A stretch of 64,000 nt of DNA from Microvirga pudoricolor (GTDB taxonomy: Bacteria > Pseudomonadota > Alphaproteobacteria > Rhizobiales > Beijerinckiaceae): assembly GCF_016892705.1 (NCBI RefSeq), contig NZ_JAFEMB010000004.1, positions 372,001 to 436,000 of the forward strand. Direction: 5' to 3'. The translations under genes and the position numbers were made by a program. Below, piece after piece: positions 38,022 to 45,691 of the stretch. A model generated the notes under the pieces. It had not been told where the DNA came from, ran no database searches, and was given only the letters and a program-made list of their open reading frames with translations. The first letter of the stretch is position 1, and each line of letters begins with the position of its first letter.

Positions 38022-38690
38022 GGCGCCCACCGGACAATCGAAACTTTGGGAAGGGAGGAATGGGTGAGCCGGCGGGGGATAGGGCTGGCCGGCGGGCGCG
38101 CGAGCCGCACGACGTCGGGCAAGGCGGTCGCGGAAGAGAGGCGGGCCCGGCGGGGCAGGGGGCCTCCGGACCGGGGCGCAAGGGCGGGGGCCGCACGGGC
38201 TACGAGCTTGGGAGGCTGGACGGAGCGGCGCCGGTGAGAGGTGGGAGCGCGATGGAAGGTGGCTGTCGTGTTCCTTGATGAGAGCGCGGGAAAAGCGGAG
38301 GACCCTGGGGGCGGACTTCGGACGGCTTTGTCGGCGGCGGTTGGCGGGTCGGAGGAGGGAGCAGGCGGGACGAGCGGGGAGGGCACAAGGTCATCGTTCA
38401 GGGGCCGGGCTTGGGTCCCAGGCGGAGCCAGACGGCGATCCGGCCTCACGACAAGTCTTGCAAATACCGTCACCTCGCCTCCCGATGGAGAAAAGTCGTC
38501 ACCTGCACCCCTAGAGTCTACAGGATATGTGACGCTGTTGTGAAGCGTGGCCCCTTGGGCGCCTGTGCCGCACCCACAGGAAATGGACCGGCCCTGCGTT
38601 GACGCGCCCCTGGAGGGCCGGGGATAGTGTGCAGGCCACACCCGCGCCGTCACCAGGCGCCCATGAAGATCACCTCATGACCATCACACC
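38022..38690. other. Purine-rich stretch without gene
   Basis: 669 bases. The plus strand is strikingly G-rich (for example GGAGGAGGGAGCAGGCGGG around 38350), giving long open frames on both strands whose predicted proteins are low-complexity Pro/Arg/Gly sequences, so I regard them as artefacts. The last 200 bases before the DedA gene may contain its promoter. Confidence 0.55.
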
Positions 38691-39209
38691 ATGAATCTTC
38701 TGCATGAAGGCTTGGCCTGGATCGAGCCCGCCATCACGACCTATGGGGTCTGGGCCCTCTTCGTGATCCTGTACTTCGAGTCCTTCGGGGTGCCGTTACC
38801 GGGGGAGAGCGCTCTGTTCACCTGCTCGCTGCTGGCCGTGCGGGGGGATCTCGCCATCGGGCACGTGTTCCTGGCCGCCTGGATCGGCGGCGTGCTGGGC
38901 GACAGCACGGGCTATCTCATCGGACGGTTCGGCGGACGCTACGTGCTCGAGCGGTTCGGACCCTGGGTGAAGCTCACGCCGGAACGGCTCGCGCGCTTCG
39001 AGGGCCAGTTCAAGACGAAGGGGTTCTTCATCGTGCTGGGGGCGCGCTTCGTGCCCGTGCTGCGCCAGCTCAACGGTCTCGTGGCCGGGTCGGTCAACAT
39101 GCCCTGGCACCACTTCGTCGTCGCCAACGCCATCGGGGGTGCCCTGTGGGCCGGCGTCTGGAGCTTCGGACCCTACATGTTCACGGACTGGTTCCGCCAT
39201 CTGGCCTGA
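38691..39209 (+). CDS. DedA-family membrane protein
   Basis: 172 residues with the DedA features FESFGVPLPGESALF, GDSTGYLIGRFGG and the conserved FxxxR motif with a glycine downstream, GARFVPVLRQLNGLVAGS. DedA proteins affect lipid flipping, proton motive force and antibiotic or cation resistance. Two predicted re-entrant loops flank about four helices. Start is the ATG after a purine-poor leader; no nearby partner. Confidence 0.93.
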   Translation: MNLLHEGLAWIEPAITTYGVWALFVILYFESFGVPLPGESALFTCSLLAVRGDLAIGHVFLAAWIGGVLGDSTGYLIGRFGGRYVLERFGPWVKLTPERLARFEGQFKTKGFFIVLGARFVPVLRQLNGLVAGSVNMPWHHFVVANAIGGALWAGVWSFGPYMFTDWFRHLA

Positions 39210-39238
39210 ACCGCCCGGGGCATCCGGCGGCGGCCGGC

Positions 39239-40228
39239 CTACTTGCCCTTGGCGTCCCGCAGGCGGGCGAGGGCGTCCCTGATCGGCCCGAAGGGCCCGA
39301 AGACGTGCTGCTCCCGGGAGAAGCCGTCCGCGTAGGGACCGTAGGGGGCATCGACGGGCTTTTCGAGCAGGTCGGGATAATCCTTCTCGATCCCGGTCAG
39401 GCGCGGATGCGGCTGGGCCACGATATAGGCCGCCACGTCCCAGGAATCCTCCACCGACAGGCGCGGGAAATCGTAGCTGACCCCGTTGGGCATGTTGCTG
39501 TGGGTGAAGTTGGCCGCCGTGATGAGCTGCTTCATGCCGGCCCCCTCGTTGAAGGCGTCCGGCCCCCAGAGCGGCGGCGTCACATAGCCCAGATCCGTGG
39601 GGGTGAAGCTGCGCCGCACGCCCTCTCCGTTCGTGCCGTGGCAGCGCAGGCAATGCTCCTGGTAGATGCCGAGGCCTCGCCCCGGATCCGCGGCCCGCTG
39701 CAGTTCCGGCATGGCTCCGGCGCCGTAGCCGTCGAGCTTCTGGCCCGGTTGCAGGCCCGTGGACAGAAAGTCCAGATAGGCCAGCATGGCTTTCATCTCG
39801 GGAGCGTCGCCCGGCAGCGGGCGACCGTTCATCGACCGGGTCATGCACTGATTCACCCGTTCCGTGAGATCGAGCACCCGTCCGGTCCTGGCATCGTGCT
39901 GCGGATAGACCCGGGTCAGGCCCCAAAGTGGCAGCCCGAACTTCTTGGTGCCGTCGTCCAAGTGGCAGCTCTTGCAGGCGAGGTTGTTGCCCGCGTAGCG
40001 CTTGGCCGGATCGTCGACCAGGGGACCGATGATCTCGTAGGTTTTCCGGATGAGGTCGCTGCCGGCCTGGATGAGCCGGGATTGGGCGTTGTCCGGCAGC
40101 GCGTCGATGTCGGGCACGTCCCAGGCGGCCGGAGCGGGAGCGGGCGCCTGCGCGGCGGCCGGAACGGCCGCCGGGAGGGCGAGCGCGGCCGCCAGGAGGA
40201 GGATGCGGTAGCTCTTGTGCGCTCTCAT
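39239..40228 (-). CDS. Dihaem cytochrome c, TsdA-like thiosulfate dehydrogenase
   Basis: 329 residues with a signal peptide (cleavage after AAAQA near 27). The first haem site CKSCH is Cys85-His89 and the second CLRCH is Cys193-His197. RVNQCMTRSMNGRPLP places Cys128 where TsdA uses a cysteine as the unusual axial ligand of haem 1, and Met246 (THSNMPNG) may be the ligand of haem 2. TsdA oxidises two thiosulfates to tetrathionate in the periplasm or works in reverse. No electron-acceptor cytochrome gene (TsdB) is adjacent. ATG 40228 begins the signal peptide. Confidence 0.88.
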   Translation of the reverse strand: MRAHKSYRILLLAAALALPAAVPAAAQAPAPAPAAWDVPDIDALPDNAQSRLIQAGSDLIRKTYEIIGPLVDDPAKRYAGNNLACKSCHLDDGTKKFGLPLWGLTRVYPQHDARTGRVLDLTERVNQCMTRSMNGRPLPGDAPEMKAMLAYLDFLSTGLQPGQKLDGYGAGAMPELQRAADPGRGLGIYQEHCLRCHGTNGEGVRRSFTPTDLGYVTPPLWGPDAFNEGAGMKQLITAANFTHSNMPNGVSYDFPRLSVEDSWDVAAYIVAQPHPRLTGIEKDYPDLLEKPVDAPYGPYADGFSREQHVFGPFGPIRDALARLRDAKGK

Positions 40229-40310
40229 CTGGCCCGATGTCCTCACGCTGCGGAAGCGCGAGACTAAGTCAGGCCGCGACGGTGTCAAATGCGGGGTGTG
40301 GGCCGTGCGG

Positions 40311-41192
40311 TCAGCGGGTCGGCATGGGCTTCTCGCCCCGGTAGTCATAGAAGCCGCGCTTGGCCTTGCGGCCGAGCCAGCCGGCCTCGACGTACTTCAC
40401 CAGGAGCGGGCAGGGGCGGTACTTGGAATCCGCCAGGCCCTCGTGCAGCACCTGCATGACCGACAGGCAGGTGTCGAGACCGATGAAATCCGCGAGCTGG
40501 AGTGGCCCCATGGGATGGTTCGCGCCGAGCCGCATGGCCGTGTCGATGGCGTCCACGGATCCCACGCCCTCGTAGAGGGTGTAGATGGCCTCGTTGATCA
40601 TCGGCATCAGGATGCGGTTGACGATGAAGGCCGGGAAGTCCTCGGACACCGTGACGGTCTTGCCGAGCTTTCCGATGAACTCTTTGGCGGATTCGTAGGT
40701 CGGATCCTCGGTGGCGATGCCGCGGATCAGCTCCACGAGCTGCATCACCGGCACCGGGTTCATGAAGTGGATGCCGATGAACCGCTCAGGCCGGTCCGTG
40801 GAGGCGGCCAGCCGCGTGATCGAGATCGAGGACGTGTTGGTGGCGATCATGGCGTCCGGGCGCAGGGACGGGCAGAGCGCGGTGAAGATCTTGCGCTTCA
40901 CCTCCTCGTTCTCGGTCGCGGCCTCGATGACGATGTCGCAGCCCGAGAGGTCGTCGTAGGTGAGGGCGGGCTTGATGCGGGCCAGCGCCGCTTGGCGGTC
41001 CGCCTCGGAGATGGCCTCCTTGGAGACCTGGCGGGCCATGTTGCCGTTGATGGTGGCCAATCCGGTCTTGATCCGATCCTCGGAAAGATCGCTCAAGCGC
41101 ACGTCGAGCCCCGCCAGGGAGCACACATGGGCGATGCCATTGCCCATTTGACCGGCGCCGATCACGCCAACGGTTTTGATCTCGATCCCCAT
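40311..41192 (-). CDS. hbd: 3-hydroxybutyryl-CoA dehydrogenase
   Basis: 293 residues. NAD-binding motif GAGQMGNGIA at residues 12-21, the catalytic GIHFMNPVPVMQLVE, and the C-terminal helical domain (GANHPMGPLQLADFIGLD). Oxidises 3-hydroxyacyl-CoA during fatty acid or polyhydroxybutyrate turnover. ATG 41192 begins the fold; the longer in-frame start at 41219 adds only a Cys-rich leader. It follows etfA on the same strand, a spacing of 86 bp that includes a short hairpin, and probably uses the ETF for the acyl-CoA dehydrogenase steps of the same pathway. Confidence 0.95.
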   Translation of the reverse strand: MGIEIKTVGVIGAGQMGNGIAHVCSLAGLDVRLSDLSEDRIKTGLATINGNMARQVSKEAISEADRQAALARIKPALTYDDLSGCDIVIEAATENEEVKRKIFTALCPSLRPDAMIATNTSSISITRLAASTDRPERFIGIHFMNPVPVMQLVELIRGIATEDPTYESAKEFIGKLGKTVTVSEDFPAFIVNRILMPMINEAIYTLYEGVGSVDAIDTAMRLGANHPMGPLQLADFIGLDTCLSVMQVLHEGLADSKYRPCPLLVKYVEAGWLGRKAKRGFYDYRGEKPMPTR

Positions 41193-41278
41193 GTCCCTAC
41201 AGCTTTCGGACAAACACACCCGTCAAACGAATCCGGGCGAGATGTCCCGCCCGGACCATGTCATTATTCCTGACCTTA

Positions 41279-42220
41279 TCACCCCGCCTTGGTCAACTCC
41301 TCCTGAAGTTGGGGGAGGAGGGTGAAGAGGTCGCCGACAAGGCCATAATCGGCCACCTGGAAGATGGGGGCCTCTTCGTCCTTGTTGATCGCTACGATCA
41401 CCTTGGAATCCTTCATGCCGGCCAGATGCTGAATGGCCCCTGAAATCCCCACCGCGATGTAGAGATCCGGCGCCACCACCTTGCCGGTTTGGCCGACCTG
41501 CCAGTCGTTGGGCGCATAGCCGGCATCCACGGCGGCGCGGGACGCCCCCATGGCGGCGCCGAGCTTGTCGGCGATGGGCTCGATGTACTTGGTGAAGTTC
41601 TCCGCCGAGCCGAGCGAACGTCCCCCTGAGATGATGATCCGGGCCGAGGTCAGCTCCGGACGGTCGCTGACCGCCAGCTCCTCGCCCTTGAAAGTGGACA
41701 GGCCCGCATCCTCGGCCGCCGCGGCGCTCTCCACCGGAGCGGAGCCGCCCTCTGAGGCTGCCGGGAAGGCGGCGGTGCGCACCGTGATCACCTTCTTGGG
41801 GTCGGTGGCCTGCACGGTCTGGATCGCGTTGCCGGCATAGATCGGCCGCTCGAAGGTGTCGGGCGACACAACCTTGATGATGTCCGACACCTGCATCACG
41901 TCGAGCAGCGCCGCCACCCGGGGCAGCACGTTCTTGCCCGTGGTGGTCGAGGGCGCCACGATGGCGTCATAGGGGCCGGCCAGGGAGACGATGAGGGCGG
42001 CGGTGGGCTCGGCGAGCTGATGCTCGTACGCCGCGCCCTCGGCCAGCAGAACCTTCTCGACGCCCTCGAGCTTGGCGGCGGCGTCCGCGGCAGCTTTGGC
42101 ATTGTGTCCGGCCACCAGGATGTGCACCGGGCCGCCCAGCGCCGCGGCGGCCGACAGGGCCTTGGCGGTGGCGTCTTTCAGCGAAGCGTTGTCGTGCTCG
42201 GCGATCAGCAGGGTTTTCAT
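41279..42220 (-). CDS. etfA: Electron transfer flavoprotein alpha subunit
   Basis: 313 residues. N-terminal ETF fold (MKTLLIAEHDNASLKDAT) and C-terminal FAD-binding domain with SGGRSLGSAENF, the signature GISGAIQHLAGMKDSKVIVAINKDEEAPIF and YGLVGDLF. With EtfB it forms the heterodimer that carries electrons from acyl-CoA dehydrogenases to ETF-quinone oxidoreductase. It follows etfB by 11 bp, so the two are translated from one message. Confidence 0.97.
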   Translation of the reverse strand: MKTLLIAEHDNASLKDATAKALSAAAALGGPVHILVAGHNAKAAADAAAKLEGVEKVLLAEGAAYEHQLAEPTAALIVSLAGPYDAIVAPSTTTGKNVLPRVAALLDVMQVSDIIKVVSPDTFERPIYAGNAIQTVQATDPKKVITVRTAAFPAASEGGSAPVESAAAAEDAGLSTFKGEELAVSDRPELTSARIIISGGRSLGSAENFTKYIEPIADKLGAAMGASRAAVDAGYAPNDWQVGQTGKVVAPDLYIAVGISGAIQHLAGMKDSKVIVAINKDEEAPIFQVADYGLVGDLFTLLPQLQEELTKAG

Positions 42221-42231
42221 GTCAAATCTCC

Positions 42232-42981
42232 TTAGAGCACGCCGGCTTCGACTTTGAGCTTCTGAACCAGTTCGGCGGCGGAGCCGACCTTCACGCCCGC
42301 CTTGCGGCCGCCGGGCTCCGCCGTCTTGATCACCTTCAGGCGAGGCGACACGTCGACCCCGAAGGCGTCGGGCGAGGTCTCGTCCAGCGGCTTCTTCTTG
42401 GCCTTCATGATGTTGGGCAGAGACGCGTAGCGCGGCTCGTTGAGGCGCAGGTCCGTGGTCACGACCGCGGGCAGCTTGAGCGACACGGTCTGGAGGCCTC
42501 CGTCGACCTCGCGGGTCACGTCCACCGAGCCCTCGCCCGGGGCGACCTTGAACGCGAAGGTGCCCTGCGGCCAGCCCAGGAGCGCCGCCAGCATCTGGCC
42601 GGTCTGGTTCGAATCGTCGTCGATGGCCTGCTTGCCCAGGACCACGAGGTCGGGCTTCTCCTGCTCGACCACGCCCTTGAGGATCTTGGCCACCGCCAGC
42701 GGTTCGACCGCCGCGTCGGTCTTGACCAGGATGGCCCGGTCGGCCCCCATGGCGAGGGCGGTGCGAAGGGTCTCGGAGGCCTGGGCGGGTCCGATGGAGA
42801 CGGCGACGACCTCGGTGGCCTTGCCCTGCTCCTTCAGGCGGATGGCCTCCTCGACGGCGATCTCGTCGAAGGGGTTCATGGACATCTTGACGTTGGAAAG
42901 CTCCACGCCCGATCCGTCCGCTTTCACGCGGATCTTCACGTTGTAGTCCACAACGCGCTTCACACAGACCAAAAGCTTCAT
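42232..42981 (-). CDS. etfB: Electron transfer flavoprotein beta subunit
   Basis: 249 residues. [23 protein letters not shown] start, [23 protein letters not shown], the AMP-binding region ([36 protein letters not shown]) and [24 protein letters not shown], all diagnostic for EtfB. First gene of the etfB-etfA pair, which continues into hbd. A class I (housekeeping) ETF rather than a FixB/FixA type is likely. Confidence 0.97.
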   Translation of the reverse strand: MKLLVCVKRVVDYNVKIRVKADGSGVELSNVKMSMNPFDEIAVEEAIRLKEQGKATEVVAVSIGPAQASETLRTALAMGADRAILVKTDAAVEPLAVAKILKGVVEQEKPDLVVLGKQAIDDDSNQTGQMLAALLGWPQGTFAFKVAPGEGSVDVTREVDGGLQTVSLKLPAVVTTDLRLNEPRYASLPNIMKAKKKPLDETSPDAFGVDVSPRLKVIKTAEPGGRKAGVKVGSAAELVQKLKVEAGVL

Positions 42982-43080
42982 CGTTTCCTCACTCGGCAGG
43001 CAAATTTGGAAGAGGTCTCGACGCCTCTTCCCGACGGCTGGACAAGATGGGTCGGGACCGTAGCGGGCGGCTCCCGATTG

Positions 43081-43788
43081 TCAACGCAAGGCTCGGATTT
43101 CCTGCGCTTCGACGCGGGCCAGCACCGGATCGTAGCGGTGGCGCATGACCGGGATGAGAATAGCGCCCACGACGAAGCCGCCAAGATGCGCGAACCATCC
43201 GACCGCCTCGTCCCCGCCCAGGAAGGCGGAAGCCAACTGGAGCGCGAACCAGAAGCCGATGGCCCCATAGGCGGGCATCCGGAGCGGAATCCCCTTCAGG
43301 AACAGCCCCCAGATGCGCACGCGCGGGTACAGGATGAGATAAGCCGCGACCACCCCCGACACCCCGCCGGAGGCCCCGATGAGCGGCCGGTGCGGCTCCC
43401 CCGTGACGAGGGCGTGCACGAGGCTTGCGACCGTGCCGCAGAGGACGAAGAACAGCAGGAAGCGCCCGTGCCCCATGGCGTCCTCCACGTTGTCGCCGAA
43501 CACCCACAGGAACAGCATGTTGCCCAGGAGGTGAAACCAGGTGACATGCACGAAGATATTCGTGACGAGCGTCAGGACCGGAGGCACGAACGGGTAGCCG
43601 GGCGGCAGCGCCTCCGTGCCGAAGATCACGCCCGGAATGAGCCCCAGCCCGGCCACGAGTTCGTTGTCGCCGCCGGGACCGTAGAAGGTGGCCAGATAGA
43701 TCGCCGTGCAGAGGCCGATGACGATCCGCGTGCCGAGGGGCGTCTTCATGTTCTTCAGCGGCACGCCGTCATGAAGCGGGAGAAACAT
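43081..43788 (-). CDS. Rhomboid intramembrane serine protease
   Basis: 235 residues, six predicted helices. Catalytic serine Ser140 in LIGASGGVSG and His201 in FAHLGGF; HVTWFHLLGNMLFLWVFGDNVED is the conserved N-terminal helix and loop. Rhomboids cleave membrane-anchored proteins. A usual Rhizobiales neighbour of etfBA and the cobalamin adenosyltransferase. Confidence 0.94.
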   Translation of the reverse strand: MFLPLHDGVPLKNMKTPLGTRIVIGLCTAIYLATFYGPGGDNELVAGLGLIPGVIFGTEALPPGYPFVPPVLTLVTNIFVHVTWFHLLGNMLFLWVFGDNVEDAMGHGRFLLFFVLCGTVASLVHALVTGEPHRPLIGASGGVSGVVAAYLILYPRVRIWGLFLKGIPLRMPAYGAIGFWFALQLASAFLGGDEAVGWFAHLGGFVVGAILIPVMRHRYDPVLARVEAQEIRALR

Positions 43789-43855
43789 CGCTCGCGGTCA
43801 TCCTGATGTCACACCATGGCGGAAGCGGCCGGTGCCCGGCTCGACGCGCATGGTT

Positions 43856-44431
43856 TCAGCGGTTCTGGCCCGGCACCCACAGGACATCGCGGGCGCCCCT
43901 GTCATTGATATAGCGGGACGCCACGAAGAAGAAATCCGACAGACGGTTCAGATATTTGATCGCCTCGCTCGAGACCACCTCGCCGTCGCGCTCCGCCAGC
44001 TCGACCACGAGGCGTTCGGCGCGGCGGCACACCGTGCGGGCCTGATGGAGGTAGGCGGCGGCGGCGGTTCCGCCCGGCAGCACGAAGGAGCGCAGCGGCG
44101 CGAGATGCTCGTTCATCTCGTCGATCTCGCGCTCCAGGCGCTCCGTCTGAGCGGCCGTGATGCGCAGGGGCTCATAGGGGAGAGGCTTGCCGGTCTCCAC
44201 GGTGGCGAGGTCGGAGCCCAGATCGAACAGGTCGTTCTGAATCCGGGCCAGCATGGGGTCGATCTCATGATCCGAGGTGTGGAGCCGAACGAGGCCCAGG
44301 CAGGCATTGGTCTCGTCCACCGTGCCGTAGGCTTCGATCCTCAGATCGTATTTCGCGCGGCGTCCTCCGGCCGCCAGGGCCGTGGTGCCCTTGTCGCCGG
44401 TGCGGGTATAGATGCGGTTGAGAACGACCAT
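43856..44431 (-). CDS. Cob(I)alamin adenosyltransferase, PduO type
   Basis: 191 residues. N-terminal phosphate-binding IYTRTGDKGTTAL, AYGTVDETNACLG and the active-site helix CRRAERLVVEL, with YLNRLSDFFFVASR at the end. Adenosylates corrinoids to give coenzyme B12 for B12-dependent enzymes such as methylmalonyl-CoA mutase. The PduO fold is unrelated to CobA/BtuR. Together with the HIG1 protein gene upstream and the etf genes it forms a conserved Rhizobiales neighbourhood. Confidence 0.95.
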   Translation of the reverse strand: MVVLNRIYTRTGDKGTTALAAGGRRAKYDLRIEAYGTVDETNACLGLVRLHTSDHEIDPMLARIQNDLFDLGSDLATVETGKPLPYEPLRITAAQTERLEREIDEMNEHLAPLRSFVLPGGTAAAAYLHQARTVCRRAERLVVELAERDGEVVSSEAIKYLNRLSDFFFVASRYINDRGARDVLWVPGQNR

Positions 44432-44533
44432 GACATCCCAGATGGGGCCGATTCGACGCCGGTCACGTCGAATGAGGCGGCTAACGCGCGTGAACCGGAT
44501 CGCCGGAGGGGCGCGGCCGCAGAGGCCGCAACC

Positions 44534-45148
44534 TCAGAAGGAATAGCCGACGCGGGCGCCCACGTTGGTCAGGCCGCGGTTCTGGGTGCACAGGCCCGCA
44601 TTGGACAGGTGCTCGATGGTGGCCATCACGCTCCAGTTGGCGGAGAGGCGCACGCCCACGGAGGCGGATTCGCGAAAGAGCGGGGAGCAGCCCAGGGCCT
44701 GCTTGTCGGCCGCCACCAGGCCCGGATTGGCATGCGTGTCGCCGTTATGGACCGCGCCGCCCAGGCTGCCTTCCAGGAAGACGCTTGGGGTGACGTCGAA
44801 GGTCCAGGTCAGGCCCGCATAGGCGAAGCTCGTATGGCCGCCGGTGTTGATGCTGCCGCCGAGATGGGGCCGGGGAATGAAATAGCTGGTGAAGAGGTCG
44901 GAGGCCGTGAACGGCTTCGCGAACAGGATTTCGCCCGTCAGGTTCGCGGACGTGCCACGCCCCTCGTTGCCCCAGGGGTCTTGGGCCGAGAGCCCGAAGC
45001 GCAGTTCGGACACGAAACTCCGGGGCTGGTTGAGCGGGGCTGTGTCGATGTAGGGGGTTGGTTGCTGCTTGTAATCCGCGCTGAAGGCAGCCGTGGCTCC
45101 GATGGAAGCGATCAGGAGGCTGAGGCCCGCGATCCAGCTGGCGCGCAT
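44534..45148 (-). CDS. PagL-like lipid A 3-O-deacylase (acyloxyacyl hydrolase)
   Basis: 204 residues: signal peptide MRASWIAGLSLLIASIGATAAFSA, then an outer-membrane beta-barrel. The catalytic HxSNAGL motif is at His180 and Ser182 (TIEHLSNAGL), with a C-terminal aromatic ending GYSF, characteristic of barrel proteins. PagL removes a 3-O-acyl chain from lipid A. The catalytic acid of the triad is not obvious from sequence alone. Alternatives are other small beta-barrel proteins, but the HxSN motif is specific. Confidence 0.85.
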   Translation of the reverse strand: MRASWIAGLSLLIASIGATAAFSADYKQQPTPYIDTAPLNQPRSFVSELRFGLSAQDPWGNEGRGTSANLTGEILFAKPFTASDLFTSYFIPRPHLGGSINTGGHTSFAYAGLTWTFDVTPSVFLEGSLGGAVHNGDTHANPGLVAADKQALGCSPLFRESASVGVRLSANWSVMATIEHLSNAGLCTQNRGLTNVGARVGYSF

Positions 45149-45344
45149 GAACAATCCTACGATTCTTAACGAATGAGAAACCAGCTTTACGCCGGCCATG
45201 GCTAATAAGTCCTTAAAGACCGGTGGCGGAAAAGTGTCAATATCGGGCAAGTGGCTGTGTTAATAAGGTGCCGCTGTGCCATTTCGGCCCGGATTTGCCG
45301 CCATTTCGCCACATTCGGCGCAACGCGCAACCCCAGGCTTCAGC

Positions 45345-45536
45345 CTAGACCGCTTTCCACCAAATAACGGCCATGATCAGGATGATGGCGATGAACTGCA
45401 GGAGCACCCGCAGGCGCATCAGCTTCTGGGACCGGTTGGGGCTGCCCCCTCGAACCATGTTGAAAAGTCCGAGCAGGAGAACGAAAGCGACCGCCATGAC
45501 GGCAATCGGGACGACGAGATCAACGGCGCTGTTCAT
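45345..45536 (-). CDS. Twin-transmembrane HIG1-domain protein
   Basis: 63 residues, two predicted helices (VPIAVMAVAFVLLLGLFNM and LRVLLQFIAIILIMAVIWW) flanking the HIG1 loop RGGSPNRSQKLMRLR. Eukaryotic homologues (Rcf1, HIGD1A) assemble respiratory complexes, and bacterial members occur next to the cobalamin adenosyltransferase in Rhizobiales. Here the PagL-like gene lies between them. Confidence 0.88.
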   Translation of the reverse strand: MNSAVDLVVPIAVMAVAFVLLLGLFNMVRGGSPNRSQKLMRLRVLLQFIAIILIMAVIWWKAV

Positions 45537-45691
45537 GACGATTCCATCGGGACGGGGCCCGTGGAGCTTGTCCTAGATCATGGCGCCTGAAAGGGAAATC
45601 GGGATTCGAGGACCCAGGGCGGCAGGCGTTGTCGCACGATGCCAAGCCCCCGTGCGGTGAGCCCAGGCCACGAGGGCCTGAGCCCCGGGTC

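Noticed and set aside
38018-38653. 211-codon minus-strand frame
   Set aside because: Low-complexity Pro/Arg/Ser sequence caused by the G-rich strand; no start site or hydrophobic or conserved segment.
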